Assembly: GCA_026418695.1 (NCBI GenBank)
Contig: JAOAAU010000008.1
Coordinates: 1 to 48,936 of the forward strand
DNA length: 48,936 nt
Source: Clostridia bacterium
Lineage (GTDB): Bacteria; Bacillota; Clostridia; Acetivibrionales; JAFADI01
Direction: 5' to 3'
Below, in pieces: positions 17,267 to 25,698 of this stretch (its first letter is position 1; each line of letters opens with the position of its first letter). Below the pieces are notes generated by a model. It saw nothing but the letters and a program-made list of their open reading frames with translations, was not told the DNA's origin and made no database searches. The position numbers and the translations under genes are program-made.

Positions 17267-17348
17267 CTTGGGTCCGCTGCTTTTTAAAGCAGTATCCCAC
17301 CCAAAGGTAAAAGAAGCTCCTCTTCCCTCAGCAACCCAAGGGAAGAGG
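17267..17348 (-). promoter_or_regulatory. Structured leader of the GH94 gene with alternative hairpins
   Basis: On the minus strand a 10-bp stem (17348-17339 with 17328-17319) precedes a nested hairpin: outer TTGGGT/ACCCAA (17304-17299 with 17273-17268) around inner CTGCTTT/AAAGCAG (17292-17286 with 17283-17277). The ACCCAAG strand at 17273-17267 could instead pair with CTTGGGT at 17340-17334 within the first hairpin, so two folds compete. This may be an attenuator or mRNA-processing element. It does not match the T-box consensus. Confidence 0.35.
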
Positions 17349-17379
17349 TCAAAATAAGGTGTACCCCGAATAGGCTAAA

Positions 17380-17419
17380 AAAAGGAGAACTCAAAGCTTA
17401 GGGAGAGAGTTCTCCTTTT
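17380..17419 (-). terminator. Strong intrinsic terminator after the 912-residue GH94 gene
   Basis: A 13-bp perfect stem (AAAAGGAGAACTC with GAGTTCTCCTTTT), a 14-base loop and a run of Ts on the minus strand, 18 bp past the stop. It should reduce read-through into the next GH94 gene, for which I found no good promoter. Confidence 0.9.
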
Positions 17420-17437
17420 ATCGGGGGCGTGTAAATG

Positions 17438-20176
17438 TTAATGTATATTAACTTGAATTACGTTAATACCGCTTGTCATGAAGTCTTTCAGTTTTTCAGA
17501 CGAAATCCTGACAGTCTTGGAATCAGCAACAACCGCACTGATGTCCTTTCCGTTCAGTTTTACGCTCTCAATCCTGTAAGCCTGATATCCGGTCTTATTG
17601 GGGTTGATATATTCAACTGCTATTTTATTCCCTGCAAAGGTTGTATTCACCTTCGCCATACCGCAGGAATCAAACTGTTCCGGCATCAGCTTCGGCTGAA
17701 GTACCAAAGCACCGTTTTCTCCTCTTACTCCGTACATCTCGTTCAGAACTGTCAGCAGGAGCCAGCTGGCTGTTCCGGTCAGATAGTGATACATTCCCTT
17801 GCCGTCTGCTGCAAAATACTCGGGAACTCCCGGATAGATCTTGCTTCTTTCAGCATCCATGGAAAGGTTGAACAGGGATTTGAATACTTCATAAGCTTCT
17901 TCCACCATCCCTCTCTTATAAAGGGCATTCATGTACATGGTTACCATGTGGCAGAAGGTTGCTCCATTTTCCTTTTCTCCATAGGCAAAAGCAAAGCCTC
18001 TTCCGAAATTCAATTGATTGTCTCCAAGATCCGTATTCAGCCTGTATCCACCTGTTTTGGGATCCTTTAAATACTTCCTGCAGGCATCGTATGTCTTTCG
18101 GGCCTGCTCCTCTGTAGCGAGGCCAAACATGGTCGTGAACACTTGAGCTGTCAGATTCATACGTACCTTGCCGTCAAATTCTCCATCCACACGCTTTCCG
18201 TCATTATTGTAATAACCGTTGAAATAGCCGTCTCCGTGTTTTGTCTCGATCCATTCCTTTTCACGCATGAACTGGAATATCCATTCGCCTTTTTTCCTTA
18301 AATCCGCTGCAAGGACCTCAATTTTCACGCTGTTTGATTTTCCTGAGATGGTCTCACTAACACTGTCAAAATAAGCATTCAGTCTGGATTTCTTATATTC
18401 AATGCTGTTGTAGTTCTGTGTTCCTTCTCCGGCATCCAATAATGTGCCGATTTCTTCAAAAAGGTCTAAGCTGTCAACTTTCAAAGTCTCTTTCATCTGC
18501 AGCAGCAGCTCTGACAAACTGATTAGATTGCTTCCGTAGAAGGCAGTGAATGCTGCACTTTCACCCCTTTGTCTCGCCATGTCCAAAGTATCGTTCCAGT
18601 CTGCGCCTTCAAGGAGGATCATGTTATGTTCACCTACATTGAAGAAGCTGGTGAGATGCTGCACGATCATATGCTCAATGATGGTTCCCTGATAGATGCT
18701 TCCATCGGCAGTCTTCAGGTTTTGTCCCTTTTCCGGCGTCCAGGCAGCATCTTTTTGTGTTGCCCTTCTCAACTGAGCATCTCTGAAATATACCTGTTTT
18801 TCCAGCAAGAGATTCATATCTCCGCTTTGATCCACATAAAGCTTGGTGGTGAGGTAAGGCCACGAACCGTGATCCATCCATACGCGGGAGATATTGTTTC
18901 TATCTGCAATAAATTCACCGGGTTTGGTACCGATGATGGTAGCGTTGGTTCCATCCACCCTTACGCCGCCGAAGTTATTGAGCAGAAGTCCGCGGACGTC
19001 TTCAGGATTTAAAACAATCAAAGACAGGCAGTCCTGCCACAGATCTCTCCAACCTCGTCCCCCCTTGCCGTAATCGTGATAAGGCAGGAAGGAACATCCG
19101 TAAATCTTTCTGAGGATCGGCTGCAGATTGATCCATCTCATCCAATTGGAGAAGCCGTCCAGTCCGGATTCAAAGGTAATTCTTCCAACCTTTTCTTCCC
19201 AATAACGGATGCATTCTTTATATGCTTCTGTGACTTTTTCCGATGTATTATATCTGTTGAATATCTCTTCTATGGAATCCTTGTCCGTACAAACTCCCAT
19301 CACAAGAATATATTCTTTTTTCTCACCGGGTTTGAGTATACAATCATTGAATCTTAATGCGCCAACGTACTCTTTCCCATCCAGGTTTTCATCTTCAAAC
19401 AGTTTGGTATCCAGGTTTTTAACAACAGCCTCCGGCCATTCATAGTCCCCCGAGTTTCCGATAAATGAATGGGTTGACGGGATAGATCCAACAGGCAGTT
19501 TTCCTGTATCCTCACTTCCCAATACGTAATATACCGTGGAATTGAACTTATGGCCCCGTTCATCAAACAGGATGACAGGCTTTAAGGACATTCCGTATTG
19601 CAGTTTCTCCAAACGGTTTACCAGCGAAGTTACATGACGATGATCCCGGATGTTTTCGGCGGAGCGTCCGTACAAAGGAATGGAGGAAGTGGGTGTAATG
19701 CGGATCTCTTCAGCACTTTCGTTAGTAAGCGTTATCTTCATGATTTCAGCCTTGTCCTGATTTACCGGAACAAAACTCAACGTCTCGGACTTTAAGCCCA
19801 TTTCTTTATCTTTATAGGTAAGTTTATGCCAAAGGAGCCCTGCTTCTACCGTTCTTTCAAAGGAACATTCCTTCTCGGTTCTCAAATAGTTCTGCTTTGC
19901 AGAATTTCCGGACGCAGACCAGGCACCCTTCCCATGAATATAAAACCAGAAATTTCTGGCGGATTTCGAATTATGAAGATCCTCTACCGATACCGGCGCC
20001 AATAGAAAATGGTGCTGACCGGTTTTGGCATCCCCATGCAGGATCGGGGTGATGGAAGACATCATTCCAGTTTCATTGCACAAGGGAAAATACAGTTCTT
20101 TTATGTACTCCGGGTCATCCCACTTGAAAGTACCCTTATCATCAATAAATGACCACGTTTTGTTTGTTTCTTTCAT
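17438..20176 (-). CDS. GH94-family phosphorylase, laminaribiose-phosphorylase-like
   Basis: 912 residues, no signal peptide. The GH94 core shows GRGWRDLWQD (374-382 region, substrate and phosphate site) and WMDHGSW (433-439), where Asp435 is the likely catalytic acid. A second marker is GRGFAFAYGEKENGATFCH late in the protein. Its length matches the laminaribiose phosphorylases of Paenibacillus and Acholeplasma (about 911 residues, from memory) better than cellobiose phosphorylase (about 810) or cellodextrin phosphorylase (about 984), so a beta-1,3-glucobiose substrate is my best inference. The gene follows a sugar-binding lipoprotein gene by 64 bp in one unit. AAGGAG lies seven bases before the ATG. 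Confidence 0.8.
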   Translation of the reverse strand: MKETNKTWSFIDDKGTFKWDDPEYIKELYFPLCNETGMMSSITPILHGDAKTGQHHFLLAPVSVEDLHNSKSARNFWFYIHGKGAWSASGNSAKQNYLRTEKECSFERTVEAGLLWHKLTYKDKEMGLKSETLSFVPVNQDKAEIMKITLTNESAEEIRITPTSSIPLYGRSAENIRDHRHVTSLVNRLEKLQYGMSLKPVILFDERGHKFNSTVYYVLGSEDTGKLPVGSIPSTHSFIGNSGDYEWPEAVVKNLDTKLFEDENLDGKEYVGALRFNDCILKPGEKKEYILVMGVCTDKDSIEEIFNRYNTSEKVTEAYKECIRYWEEKVGRITFESGLDGFSNWMRWINLQPILRKIYGCSFLPYHDYGKGGRGWRDLWQDCLSLIVLNPEDVRGLLLNNFGGVRVDGTNATIIGTKPGEFIADRNNISRVWMDHGSWPYLTTKLYVDQSGDMNLLLEKQVYFRDAQLRRATQKDAAWTPEKGQNLKTADGSIYQGTIIEHMIVQHLTSFFNVGEHNMILLEGADWNDTLDMARQRGESAAFTAFYGSNLISLSELLLQMKETLKVDSLDLFEEIGTLLDAGEGTQNYNSIEYKKSRLNAYFDSVSETISGKSNSVKIEVLAADLRKKGEWIFQFMREKEWIETKHGDGYFNGYYNNDGKRVDGEFDGKVRMNLTAQVFTTMFGLATEEQARKTYDACRKYLKDPKTGGYRLNTDLGDNQLNFGRGFAFAYGEKENGATFCHMVTMYMNALYKRGMVEEAYEVFKSLFNLSMDAERSKIYPGVPEYFAADGKGMYHYLTGTASWLLLTVLNEMYGVRGENGALVLQPKLMPEQFDSCGMAKVNTTFAGNKIAVEYINPNKTGYQAYRIESVKLNGKDISAVVADSKTVRISSEKLKDFMTSGINVIQVNIH

Positions 20177-20240
20177 ACCTTCACTCCTTAAATCAATTTA
20201 TATGTGGGTTAAGTTTAGAACACTCTTCGCTATGAGCTCC

Positions 20241-21599
20241 TTACCTGGAGGTTACCGCTTCACTGCTTTCCTTCTTTTCATTCAATTTCTGCATATCCCT
20301 GGCAAACTCTTGCGGAGTCTTGATCCCTGCAAACAATTCTGCAATCAGATCTTTGTGGGTCTCGGCATCGGATCCCGACAAAGATGTATCCCATGCCAAG
20401 ACGAAACCGGTACCGCCTTTCAGAAGCTTTGATATTTCAACTACCAAAGGACTCAAAGCGGATTCATCCACATTCAATTTCCATGCCGGTTGGCTGGCTC
20501 CAATAAGATAACTCTCCCTGCAAAAGTTCTCATCAATGGTTTTCAAAGCCCGGACAGCTTCTTCCTTATACTGCGTTCCTGCATTGATCATGAATGTATC
20601 GATTGCTCCTCCAAGAAAGCCATTGGGATCACCGCCGGAATTTTCAAGCACCGGGAAGTTTCTGACGACGATTTTCCCTTTTACCGGACAACCCTCTTTT
20701 TCCAAAGATCCCACCGACCAGCTTCCGTTAAAGTACATGGCCGCTTTTCCCCTGATAAATTCCAATTCGGCTTCATGCGCCGTAAGCCGCATCGATCTTT
20801 TATCGAAGGCTTCCACCTTCACCAGTTCATTGAGCTTTGCAGCAGACTCAACAAACTGAGGCTGATTAAAAGAAGCCTGCTTGTTTAATGCCTGGTTGCA
20901 GAGTTTTGTCCCTGCAGTCCGGATGGCTAGAATATTCTGATAAAGCATTCCCGGCCAACGGTCTTTTTCACCCACAACCATGGGTGTTACGCCGGCAGCT
21001 TTAAATGCCTTGACCGCTTCGAGAAGTTCTTTATAGGTTTCAGGGATTTTAACCCCGTTTTTTTCGAACAGTTCCCTATTAAAATAGAATACTACCGCCG
21101 TCACGTAAATCGGTAAACCATAGGTTTTTCCATCATAAATGAAGTTGTCTCTGCTTCCGGGGAGAAGTTTGTCGAGGGTGCCATCCTGAATATAATCATC
21201 CAGCGGCAGAACTTTTTCTGCCTCAACAAAGGGTCTGGCAAAACCGGCTCCCCAGCTGTAAAAAATATCGGGTGCTTCATTGACTGCAATGGCAGTTCTG
21301 ATCCTGGTCTTGTAAGTCTCGGTCTCTGTTGCATCCGCCTCGATCTGTACATTGGGATTTGCTCTGTTCCAATCGTCCAATGCTTTTTCAAAAGGCTTTT
21401 TGTTCGAATCCGATTCCGTTCCCCAGATATGCCATAATTTCAGCGTAATCTTTGAGCTTTTCGTGTCTGCCGCCGGCGCTTTCTTACTATAGCCGAGATC
21501 ACCCAACAAACTTTGCTTCACATGATTGCAAGCGGATAAATTGAGGGCTAAAGAAACCAGAATTCCCAGTGCAAGAAACTTAACAGACCTTTGGATCAT
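20241..21599 (-). CDS. Sugar-binding lipoprotein of an ABC transporter (second of two)
   Basis: About 452 residues. Signal peptide with lipobox LNLSAC (lipid-anchored Cys near residue 24) followed by an extracellular solute-binding fold of family 1: ITLKLWHIWGTESDSN, YSWGAGFARPF and AAMYFNGSWSVGSLEK are its typical landmarks. It should catch an oligosaccharide at the cell surface. Start ATG 21599 is preceded by AGGTGG; a longer in-frame extension to 21677 would bury the signal peptide and is rejected. There are no permease genes with it, so it probably uses the MalF/MalG pair at 22.1-23.9 kb. First gene of its own transcript, with the shared regulatory box upstream. Confidence 0.88.
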   Translation of the reverse strand: MIQRSVKFLALGILVSLALNLSACNHVKQSLLGDLGYSKKAPAADTKSSKITLKLWHIWGTESDSNKKPFEKALDDWNRANPNVQIEADATETETYKTRIRTAIAVNEAPDIFYSWGAGFARPFVEAEKVLPLDDYIQDGTLDKLLPGSRDNFIYDGKTYGLPIYVTAVVFYFNRELFEKNGVKIPETYKELLEAVKAFKAAGVTPMVVGEKDRWPGMLYQNILAIRTAGTKLCNQALNKQASFNQPQFVESAAKLNELVKVEAFDKRSMRLTAHEAELEFIRGKAAMYFNGSWSVGSLEKEGCPVKGKIVVRNFPVLENSGGDPNGFLGGAIDTFMINAGTQYKEEAVRALKTIDENFCRESYLIGASQPAWKLNVDESALSPLVVEISKLLKGGTGFVLAWDTSLSGSDAETHKDLIAELFAGIKTPQEFARDMQKLNEKKESSEAVTSR

Positions 21600-21707
21600 T
21601 AGCAGGCACCACCTTTTTATAATTGGTAAAAGGACTGAACTGTGTCCATTTAATGATATCTGGTGTTTTGAATTCAATCTGAATTCGCATCAAATGTCTC
21701 TTCCTCT

Positions 21708-21772
21708 ATCATACAGTAAATCACCAGGGTAGATTAATTCATGCATTTTACTAAATAGGTTAAAATTTTTAC
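21708..21772 (-). promoter_or_regulatory. Regulated promoter with conserved 22-bp box (copy 2)
   Basis: The box spans 21751-21772. Its core, plus-strand GGTTAAAATTTTTAC, is a near palindrome. It is 21 of 22 bases identical to the box at 25610-25631. On the minus strand a -10 candidate TATGAT (21713-21708) starts 44 bp after the core; at the other copy this distance is 43 bp. There is no good -35, as expected for an activator-dependent promoter. The YesN-like regulator encoded nearby is the obvious candidate. Confidence 0.6.
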
Positions 21773-21882
21773 ATGTTCTCTTTGGTAAGATTTATAATGC
21801 AATTATACGGAATTTTTTACTGAACACAATGTATAAAAGCTATCAGTAATGTAAAATCCAAATCACTTGATGTTATAAAAAA

Positions 21883-21919
21883 TTCTTAAAGGAGATATCA
21901 TTGATATCTCCTTTAAGAA
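21883..21919 (-). terminator. Strong intrinsic terminator after the MalG-like gene
   Basis: A 17-18 bp perfect stem (TTCTTAAAGGAGATATC with its complement) with almost no loop, followed on the minus strand by TTTTTTAT. It ends the binding protein-MalF-MalG transcript about 205 bp past the last stop. Confidence 0.92.
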
Positions 21920-22123
21920 AGCAATACTATTTTTTCTTCGGACCAACCTCTTGCTTACCTTAGCGTACACTACCAAATGCATGGCTTTTCAGACAGGCTG
22001 ATCCGATTCCAGTACCTGCAAACTTTATAATAACCAATGCAACTATATGATGAAAAATCCTTAGTAGGCAACTCAAACACCTGAATTTTCTTATCTGAAT
22101 TGTTTAAAGCTCGCCATTGATGT

Positions 22124-22942
22124 TTAAGCCTTGATTGCTCCGGCAACGGCTCCGTCTATGATATACCGCTGCAGGAACAGATACAGTATGAGCAATGGCG
22201 CTGCAACCATAACCAGCGCAGCCATCTGTAAAGTGGTATCATTCTGATATTGCCCGGTGAATACATGAAGTCCTCTGGTAATCGGGAACAAACTTTTGTT
22301 GGATAAGTAAATAATCGCTCTGATAACGTCGTTCCAAACCCCGATGGCTGATAAAATCGCCATGGACGCAATTGCTGGTTTCATCAGCGGTATCAGTATC
22401 TGAAATATGTATCGGAAATAGCCGCATCCGTCAATAGATGCTGCTTCGTCGAAGTCTCTTGGAATATTCTTCAAGTAGGATACAAAGAAGAACAGTGGGA
22501 TTCCGCCTCCGCCCATCAGGCCAAGCATATAACCAAGGCGGGTATTATAAAGTCCAGCCTTGAGAAGCATCTGGAATTGAGGAATGGTCGCATCCGGCAG
22601 AAACAGGCCTGCGATAAAAAGCAAGTAGATGGCATTGCTGAACTTGATATAGTTTCTTGATATCGGAAAGGCTAAAAATACTGCCATCATGATGGATAAT
22701 ACCGTACAAACCACCATGTAGAAGACGCTGTTTCCTATAAACGATGCAAAATTAGCTCTGTTAAAGGCTTCGATATAGTTCTCATAACGGAAACTGGAGG
22801 CAATGGATAAAGTGTTTTGGATATATTCCGTCTTGGATTTAATCGATGTATTAAAAACATAGAAAAGCGGAAACAAGTATATAATCATTAAAACTGCAAT
22901 AAATACGTAGGTTACAATCAATGAACCTGTGTTTTTTCTCAT
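22124..22942 (-). CDS. Sugar ABC transporter permease, MalG type
   Basis: 272 residues with six membrane segments. The EAA motif that contacts the ATPase is EAASIDGCGYFRYIF about two thirds along, followed by the typical QILIPLMKPAIAS. It ends in a short GAIKA tail like other MalG-type proteins. The start overlaps the stop of the MalF-like gene (ATGA). It works with the MalF-like subunit and one or both binding proteins here. No ATPase gene is in the locus, so a shared MsmX/MalK-type ATPase from elsewhere is inferred. Confidence 0.93.
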   Translation of the reverse strand: MRKNTGSLIVTYVFIAVLMIIYLFPLFYVFNTSIKSKTEYIQNTLSIASSFRYENYIEAFNRANFASFIGNSVFYMVVCTVLSIMMAVFLAFPISRNYIKFSNAIYLLFIAGLFLPDATIPQFQMLLKAGLYNTRLGYMLGLMGGGGIPLFFFVSYLKNIPRDFDEAASIDGCGYFRYIFQILIPLMKPAIASMAILSAIGVWNDVIRAIIYLSNKSLFPITRGLHVFTGQYQNDTTLQMAALVMVAAPLLILYLFLQRYIIDGAVAGAIKA

Positions 22943-23859
22943 GCTTCCATCTCCCTCCTATTCGTCACATAATGTGAAACCAGGGTAACAATCAGGATAA
23001 ACACAAACAACATCATGGCTACAGCAGCTCCAAAGCCCTGCCTCATAGAGAAGGTATTCATCCCTGCATTGAGGTTAAACGCAAAGTACATTACACGCAT
23101 CGCCATGGTTTGGGTAAAGATGTTCAGACCGCCGGAGGCTGTAAACAATATGATCTGGAAAGAAGAAAGAGAACCGATCAGCGCCAGTGTAATATTGACA
23201 GCAATGGTAGGCCAGAGCATTGGGAAGGTAATATAGCGGAAGGCCTGGTTTCCAGTGGTTCCATCAATTTCACCCGCTTCATAAAGCTCTGTTGGGATTC
23301 CCTGCAATCCCGCCAGGTTGATCACCATGGAATACCCCATCGCCATCCAGATCTGACAGAAGATTACGTAATAGAGCGCTGTTTCTTTATCCGCAAAGAA
23401 GTTGCTGCTTAATCCGAAAATTCCTATCAACTGCGAGACAGGTCCATCCGTCGGGTTAAACATCAATAACCAGGTCAGGGATGTAACCATCACGCCTAAT
23501 ACTACCGGTAAAAATACGACTGCCCTGTAAAAATTCCTCCCTTTTATAAACTTATTATTTAATACAACAGCAATTGGGAGCGCGATGGCATTCTGAACAA
23601 ATGTAACCAGCAAACAGAAGATTACTGTATTTTTCAATACCATCATCGTATCTCTGGGATTCTGTATAAAAAAGAATTCTTTATAATTTGCAATCCCGAT
23701 AAACTTCCATGGAACCCCGGGAGTTCCTGTGATGTCCGTGAAGGAAAGAACAAAAGTGGCAATTGACGGCCCCAGATTCATCACAACATAGAACAATACG
23801 GCCGGCAGGATCCCCAGATATAATGCCCATTTATTAAAAGAGGTTTTAGTTGCCTGCAT
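22939..23859 (-). CDS. Sugar ABC transporter permease, MalF type
   Basis: 306 residues with six membrane helices. The EAA motif is YEAGEIDGTTGNQAFRYI, followed by TFPMLWPTIAV. An N-terminal hydrophobic helix starts at about residue 12. It is separated from the upstream binding-protein gene by 222 bp that contain a large hairpin, and overlaps the MalG-like gene by four bases. Family assignment is firm; the carried sugar is inferred only from the phosphorylases nearby. Confidence 0.93.
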   Translation of the reverse strand: MQATKTSFNKWALYLGILPAVLFYVVMNLGPSIATFVLSFTDITGTPGVPWKFIGIANYKEFFFIQNPRDTMMVLKNTVIFCLLVTFVQNAIALPIAVVLNNKFIKGRNFYRAVVFLPVVLGVMVTSLTWLLMFNPTDGPVSQLIGIFGLSSNFFADKETALYYVIFCQIWMAMGYSMVINLAGLQGIPTELYEAGEIDGTTGNQAFRYITFPMLWPTIAVNITLALIGSLSSFQIILFTASGGLNIFTQTMAMRVMYFAFNLNAGMNTFSMRQGFGAAVAMMLFVFILIVTLVSHYVTNRREMEA

Positions 23860-24002
23860 TTCATCATCATCCTTTATCTTTTTACTATACTGAACACGAA
23901 ATTTTTATATTTATCTTTTGCTATCTTAGTTGCCTTGGTCTATATGGTGATCATTCCTTCTTCCTCTGTAATCTCATGATCACGATGAATATTTGGAAAT
24001 TA

Positions 24003-24043
24003 ATCAGATTCCTGTACCGTCCGATCCGGTACAGGAATCTGAT
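24003..24043 (-). promoter_or_regulatory. Intra-operon hairpin between binding-protein and permease genes
   Basis: A 16-bp perfect stem, ATCAGATTCCTGTACC with its complement, around a 9-base loop, 39 bp after the binding-protein stop. No U-run follows, so it is more likely a 3'-end stabiliser or partial terminator that keeps binding-protein mRNA above permease mRNA, as known for malE-malF-type operons. Confidence 0.6.
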
Positions 24044-24081
24044 ATTGTTACAGCTTAGCTAATGCTTATGTATCTTTTTGA

Positions 24082-25473
24082 TTATTTTGCTGCTTTTACA
24101 GCTGCATCCCAGTCTTTCTGCTGAAGTTCTGCAAGTTCCTTGGCAGTAGCGATTGTACCGCCGAAGGCCTTGAGCTGAGTTAACGGGAATACGCCTGCTG
24201 CATACTGTCCAACACCTTTAGGTTCGAGTGTGATTCTTTCAAATGCAAGTCTGAAGTTCTTGTTCTTGTCTGCGATGGAGTTGATGAACTTGTTGCTTAC
24301 CTGTACGTCAGGCATTGTTGGGAACATGGAAAGTGCACTGATAAATGGAGTGTAGTTTTCCTTCTGTGAGAGGAATTCCATCCACTTGAGGCAGATATCC
24401 TTGTTTGCTGTTTTTGAGTAGATCTGGAACTGTAAATCGTATTTACCTGCAAGCTGAATAGGTTCAGCACCTGCAGTATCGCCTGGGATACAGAAATATC
24501 CGTATTCAAAGTCAGGTTTTGCTGCATCAATGGTTCCGGAATCCCAAGTACCGTCCGGCATCATCGCTGCTTTCTTAGCTACAAATCTACCTACAACGGA
24601 AGAGTAATCAATACCTGCAACACCTTTTTCAAAGTAAGTGCTCCACTCTTCTACTCTGTTCCAAATCTTCATGGAACCTTCATCCGTAAACTTTCTTTCG
24701 CCAGTCCAGAGACCTTTTGAGTAAGCTGGCATATCCGGTTCGTTAGCTGCAATGAAAGCGTGAGCCATCATGTTGATCGGCCAAGAGTCCTTGGCAGCAC
24801 CTGTGAAAGGCGTGATATTCTTAGCTTTAAGCGTCTTGCAAATGTTCATGAGTTCTTCCCATGTTTTTGGCTCTGAAAGGCCGTTGTCAGCGAAAATCTT
24901 CTTGTTATAGAACACGCCGTTGAATCCAACCTTACCTACGTTGATACCGTATACCTTACCCTTGTAGGATGCAGCGTCTTTGATCATTGCAGGATCCCAG
25001 TTCTTGAGGAACGGTTGATCTGTGATATCGAGGTATGCTCCGGATTCTACGAACTGCTGCCAAGCGCGCTTGTCAACACCCTTCATGTAATCCTGGGGAA
25101 CCTGGTCGAACGCAAAACCAGTAACAATATCTACATCACCCGCTGAAATTCTTGTCTGCTGAAGTGTAGGATAGTCATTTGCATTCACAGAGTCGATTAC
25201 GAATTTAACATTAGGATTCTTTTCAGAGAATTTAGCATTCAATGCATTGAGCGGATCGATATTGGACTGCTGCGCCCATGTGATGATTTTGATTGTTACA
25301 GGCTTGCCATCCGCTTTTTTGTCCGTTTCTTTTGCTGCTTCTGTTTTTGCAGGCTCAGTTGCTGCCGGCTCTGCTTGTTTTTGTGCGCCGCATGCAACTG
25401 CTGTTGAAAGAAGCGCTACGATGGTCAGACCGGAAACGAGTCTGACTGCCTTTTTGAACCACAAACTCTTCAT
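24082..25473 (-). CDS. Sugar-binding lipoprotein of an ABC transporter (first of two)
   Basis: About 463 residues. Signal peptide with lipobox STAVAC, a Glu/Lys/Thr-rich linker, then a family 1 solute-binding fold (VTIKIITWAQQSNID; GVFYNKKIFADNGLSEPKTW). First gene of the transcript that also carries MalF and MalG, so it is the cognate receptor of this transporter. ATG 25473 has GGGAGG six bases upstream; the in-frame extension to 25512 is rejected because it would precede the signal peptide. Transcription probably starts at the boxed promoter at 25568-25631. Confidence 0.92.
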   Translation of the reverse strand: MKSLWFKKAVRLVSGLTIVALLSTAVACGAQKQAEPAATEPAKTEAAKETDKKADGKPVTIKIITWAQQSNIDPLNALNAKFSEKNPNVKFVIDSVNANDYPTLQQTRISAGDVDIVTGFAFDQVPQDYMKGVDKRAWQQFVESGAYLDITDQPFLKNWDPAMIKDAASYKGKVYGINVGKVGFNGVFYNKKIFADNGLSEPKTWEELMNICKTLKAKNITPFTGAAKDSWPINMMAHAFIAANEPDMPAYSKGLWTGERKFTDEGSMKIWNRVEEWSTYFEKGVAGIDYSSVVGRFVAKKAAMMPDGTWDSGTIDAAKPDFEYGYFCIPGDTAGAEPIQLAGKYDLQFQIYSKTANKDICLKWMEFLSQKENYTPFISALSMFPTMPDVQVSNKFINSIADKNKNFRLAFERITLEPKGVGQYAAGVFPLTQLKAFGGTIATAKELAELQQKDWDAAVKAAK

Positions 25474-25567
25474 AATATTCCTCCCTAAAAATATGTTTTT
25501 GTAAGAGCACACGGCTTGAAAACCTTTGTTTCAAGGTACTTCGCCGGTTTCTCTTTCCTGTAGTCTT

Positions 25568-25631
25568 ATGATAATGCAGGATGGGTTTTCTTTGAACTCA
25601 CTGGATTAACTAAAAAGGTTAAAATTTTTAC
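25568..25631 (-). promoter_or_regulatory. Regulated promoter with conserved 22-bp box (copy 1)
   Basis: The box spans 25610-25631 with the core GGTTAAAATTTTTAC on the plus strand. A -10 candidate TATCAT lies at 25573-25568, with 43 bp between core and -10 and no good -35. The box sits only 5 bp after the terminator of the yesN-like gene, in a non-coding stretch where strong conservation is not expected by chance. Confidence 0.6.
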
Positions 25632-25636
25632 CAATG

Positions 25637-25659
25637 AAAAAAGAACCCGCTAAGGGTTC
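25637..25659 (-). terminator. Intrinsic terminator after the yesN-like gene
   Basis: GAACCC-TTAGC-GGGTTC stem followed directly by TTTTTT on the minus strand, 39 bp past the stop. It separates the regulator pair from the transporter genes. Confidence 0.88.
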
Positions 25660-25698
25660 ATTCTTTATTGGTGAAAGTTTTACATATGGATGTGATAT

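Larger units (their letters stand above)
21600..22123. other. Long intergenic region between the two sugar transcripts
   Basis: 524 bp without a supported gene. From right to left it holds about 200 bp of 3' sequence after the permease stop with no feature I recognise, the strong terminator at 21883-21919, the shared box at 21751-21772 with its -10 at 21708-21713, and a long leader for the lipoprotein gene. A second -10-like TATAAT lies at 21807-21802 upstream of the box with only a poor -35. Confidence 0.6.

Noticed and set aside
17267..17310. GGGTGGGATACTGC on the minus strand, like a T-box antiterminator bulge
   Set aside because: It lacks the TGGNACCGCG core and a specifier stem, and the gene is a glycoside phosphorylase.
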